A DNA stretch of 5,967 nt from Acidobacteriota bacterium (lineage in GTDB: Bacteria > Acidobacteriota > Blastocatellia > Pyrinomonadales > Pyrinomonadaceae). Under the pieces are notes generated by a model, which saw nothing but the letters and a program-made list of their open reading frames with translations, searched no databases and was not told the DNA's origin. The stretch is from the NCBI GenBank assembly GCA_023391155.1, contig JAEWBM010000001.1, forward strand, positions 1 to 5,967, given 5' to 3'. A program made the translations under genes and the position numbers. This document shows positions 5,358-5,967 of this stretch, in pieces (the stretch's first letter is position 1; every line of letters begins with the position of its first letter).

Positions 5358-5967
5358 TGTTTCTCCTCTTGTGCGTTCGGTGCCGCCTGGTTCGAACAGA
5401 TCTTTGCCCCCGGCATTAGCTCACAGATCACAGTTCTCATCGCACGGATCTGAGCCTCTTGCTCCTCGATCTTCATTTGCTGTGCCTCGATCTGTTCCTG
5501 CTGCTCTTTCACAACATTGATCAAAACCACGCCGATGCGGTTATATTTCACACCCTCGACCTCTCCGTCTTTGTTATATATCGCAAGCAGCGGTTCGACA
5601 GCTGCTACTTCCTCGGCAACCAGGCCGATATCGTGCTCGTCGCTGGATATCCAATCAAAGGTAACCGGACGGAGTCGACCGATTATGCTCGATGCGGATG
5701 CAAGATCGGCGACATTCTTTTTGTATCGAAGGGAAGAGCTGGCGCACCAGCCAAAGTAACCGTCGCCGTTTGCACAGATCTCGTTATATGTGCCGGTGGT
5801 CATTGTACGAACACGGAACCTGGTGCCGGGAAGTAGGTCGACATGGGCCCCTTCAAGGTAGATGACGTTGTCCGAATGAAAAGAAATATTACCGCTGCCG
5901 CCGGTAGAAGTGAGGGAAACCCCGTTGTTGGAATTGATCGCGATATGGTTATCGGAAACAATGGAGG
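5354..5967 (-). CDS. Tail-fibre-like surface protein with C-terminal S74 chaperone domain, partial (N-terminus off the right edge)
   Basis: The last 203 residues are visible; the frame is open through the right edge, so an internal ATG at 5803 is not the start. Residues 1-75 are Gly/Ser/Asn-rich with short beta-strand patterns, as in trimeric stalks. From residue 77 comes a peptidase S74 (endosialidase-type intramolecular chaperone) domain: SSLRYKKNV, then RLRPVTFDW, DIGLVAEEVAAVEP (112-125) and VKYNRIGVVLINVVKEQ. Residues 149-182 are a Gln/Glu-rich coiled coil. S74 domains trimerise and fold the upstream stalk, then cut themselves off with a Ser-Lys dyad. Ser77 and Lys82 have the expected spacing, although the usual Asp after the Ser is Ser here. 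In phages such domains end tail fibres; in bacterial genomes like this they also end cell-surface fibres. No other phage gene is visible, so a host surface protein is more likely. The TGA overlaps the next start. Confidence 0.93.
   Translation of the reverse strand, partial: SIVSDNHIAINSNNGVSLTSTGGSGNISFHSDNVIYLEGAHVDLLPGTRFRVRTMTTGTYNEICANGDGYFGWCASSSLRYKKNVADLASASSIIGRLRPVTFDWISSDEHDIGLVAEEVAAVEPLLAIYNKDGEVEGVKYNRIGVVLINVVKEQQEQIEAQQMKIEEQEAQIRAMRTVICELMPGAKICSNQAAPNAQEEKQ
5363..5367 (-). promoter_or_regulatory. Ribosome binding site inside the S74 gene end, with ATGA start/stop overlap
   Basis: AGGAG lies 5 nt before ATG 5357 and is formed by the last Glu-Glu-Lys codons of the S74 gene (GAG GAG AAA CAA TGA). 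The start ATG (5357-5355) and stop TGA (5356-5354) share bases as ATGA. This indicates translational coupling and co-transcription of the S74 gene and the small CPRL gene. Confidence 0.85.
5720..5737 (-). other. Predicted S74 self-cleavage site and Ser-Lys dyad
   Basis: The codons read S-S-L-R-Y-K (visible residues 77-82). In the S74 family the consensus is close to S-D-x-x-L-K, with cleavage just before the Ser and the Lys five residues later completing the dyad. Ser and Lys are both kept; position 2 is Ser instead of Asp and position 5 is Tyr. Cleavage would release a C-terminal piece of about 127 residues containing the chaperone and coiled coil. Activity is inferred. Confidence 0.7.

Noticed and set aside
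5459..5836. A 125-codon plus-strand frame with a Leu-rich start resembling a membrane segment
   Set aside because: The Leu-rich stretch is the antisense of the Gln/Glu-rich coiled coil (CTG/CTC opposite CAG/GAG) of the S74 protein.
5354..5967. Prophage tail-fibre region
   Set aside because: Only the S74 domain points to phage. The neighbours are a secreted CPRL protein and an A2M, and no tail, capsid, integrase or lysis gene is visible.
1..5967. CRISPR arrays, tRNA or rRNA genes, insertion sequences
   Set aside because: I saw no regularly spaced direct repeats, tRNA-like cloverleaf, rRNA sequence or transposase; nearly every base is accounted for by three protein genes.

Overview
The window carries three genes, all on the minus strand, and is coding except for a 196-base gap at 4661-4856. 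Reading in the direction of transcription (high to low coordinates), they are: (1) the C-terminal part of a tail-fibre-like surface protein ending in a self-cleaving S74 intramolecular chaperone (5354 to the right edge); (2) a small secreted protein with a GTIGQ...SGFW segment and a carboxypeptidase-regulatory-like beta domain (4857-5357), translationally coupled to gene 1 by an ATGA overlap; (3) a very large thioester-containing alpha-2-macroglobulin (A2M) family protein (start 4660, still open at the left edge after 1553 codons). A strong hairpin at 4807-4847 separates the coupled pair from the A2M gene, and a weak candidate promoter lies just downstream of it.

The style of the proteins suggests an Acidobacteriota member, perhaps of the Blastocatellia/Pyrinomonadales type: moderate GC, many secreted proteins, carboxypeptidase-regulatory-like (CPRL) domains, and a TonB-receptor-plug-like signature resembling the Oar-type receptors abundant in that phylum. 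This is inference from protein style; no rRNA or other phylogenetic marker is present.

The most unusual feature is inside the A2M protein. The scaffold is recognisable on both sides: a signal peptide, MG2 (DKPIYQPGQ, residue 241), MG3 (YDLPNF...GKPVPG), the MG5/MG6 bait-region-domain entry (YKPGE, YKPNE, then VIMDQAVEE), the MG7 entry (LREYFPETLFWQPEL, residue 1256) and the thioester PYGCGEQ (Cys1475/Gln1478). Between VIMDQAVEE and YFPETLFWQPEL, where animal A2M carries its protease bait region, there are about 470 extra residues. They consist of three diverged tandem modules resembling the soluble domain of type II secretion major pseudopilins (DPWGxPY, then SAGPDxxxGTxDD), a CPRL beta sandwich, and a short piece resembling the start of an Oar-type TonB-receptor plug. 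The frame is open throughout, so this is a real protein architecture and not a frameshift or assembly join visible in the reading frame.

All three products are expected to be exported or surface-exposed. The A2M would act as a covalent protease trap in the envelope. The roles of the S74 protein and the small CPRL protein are not known, and nothing links them to the A2M beyond adjacency, shared strand and shared CPRL folds.
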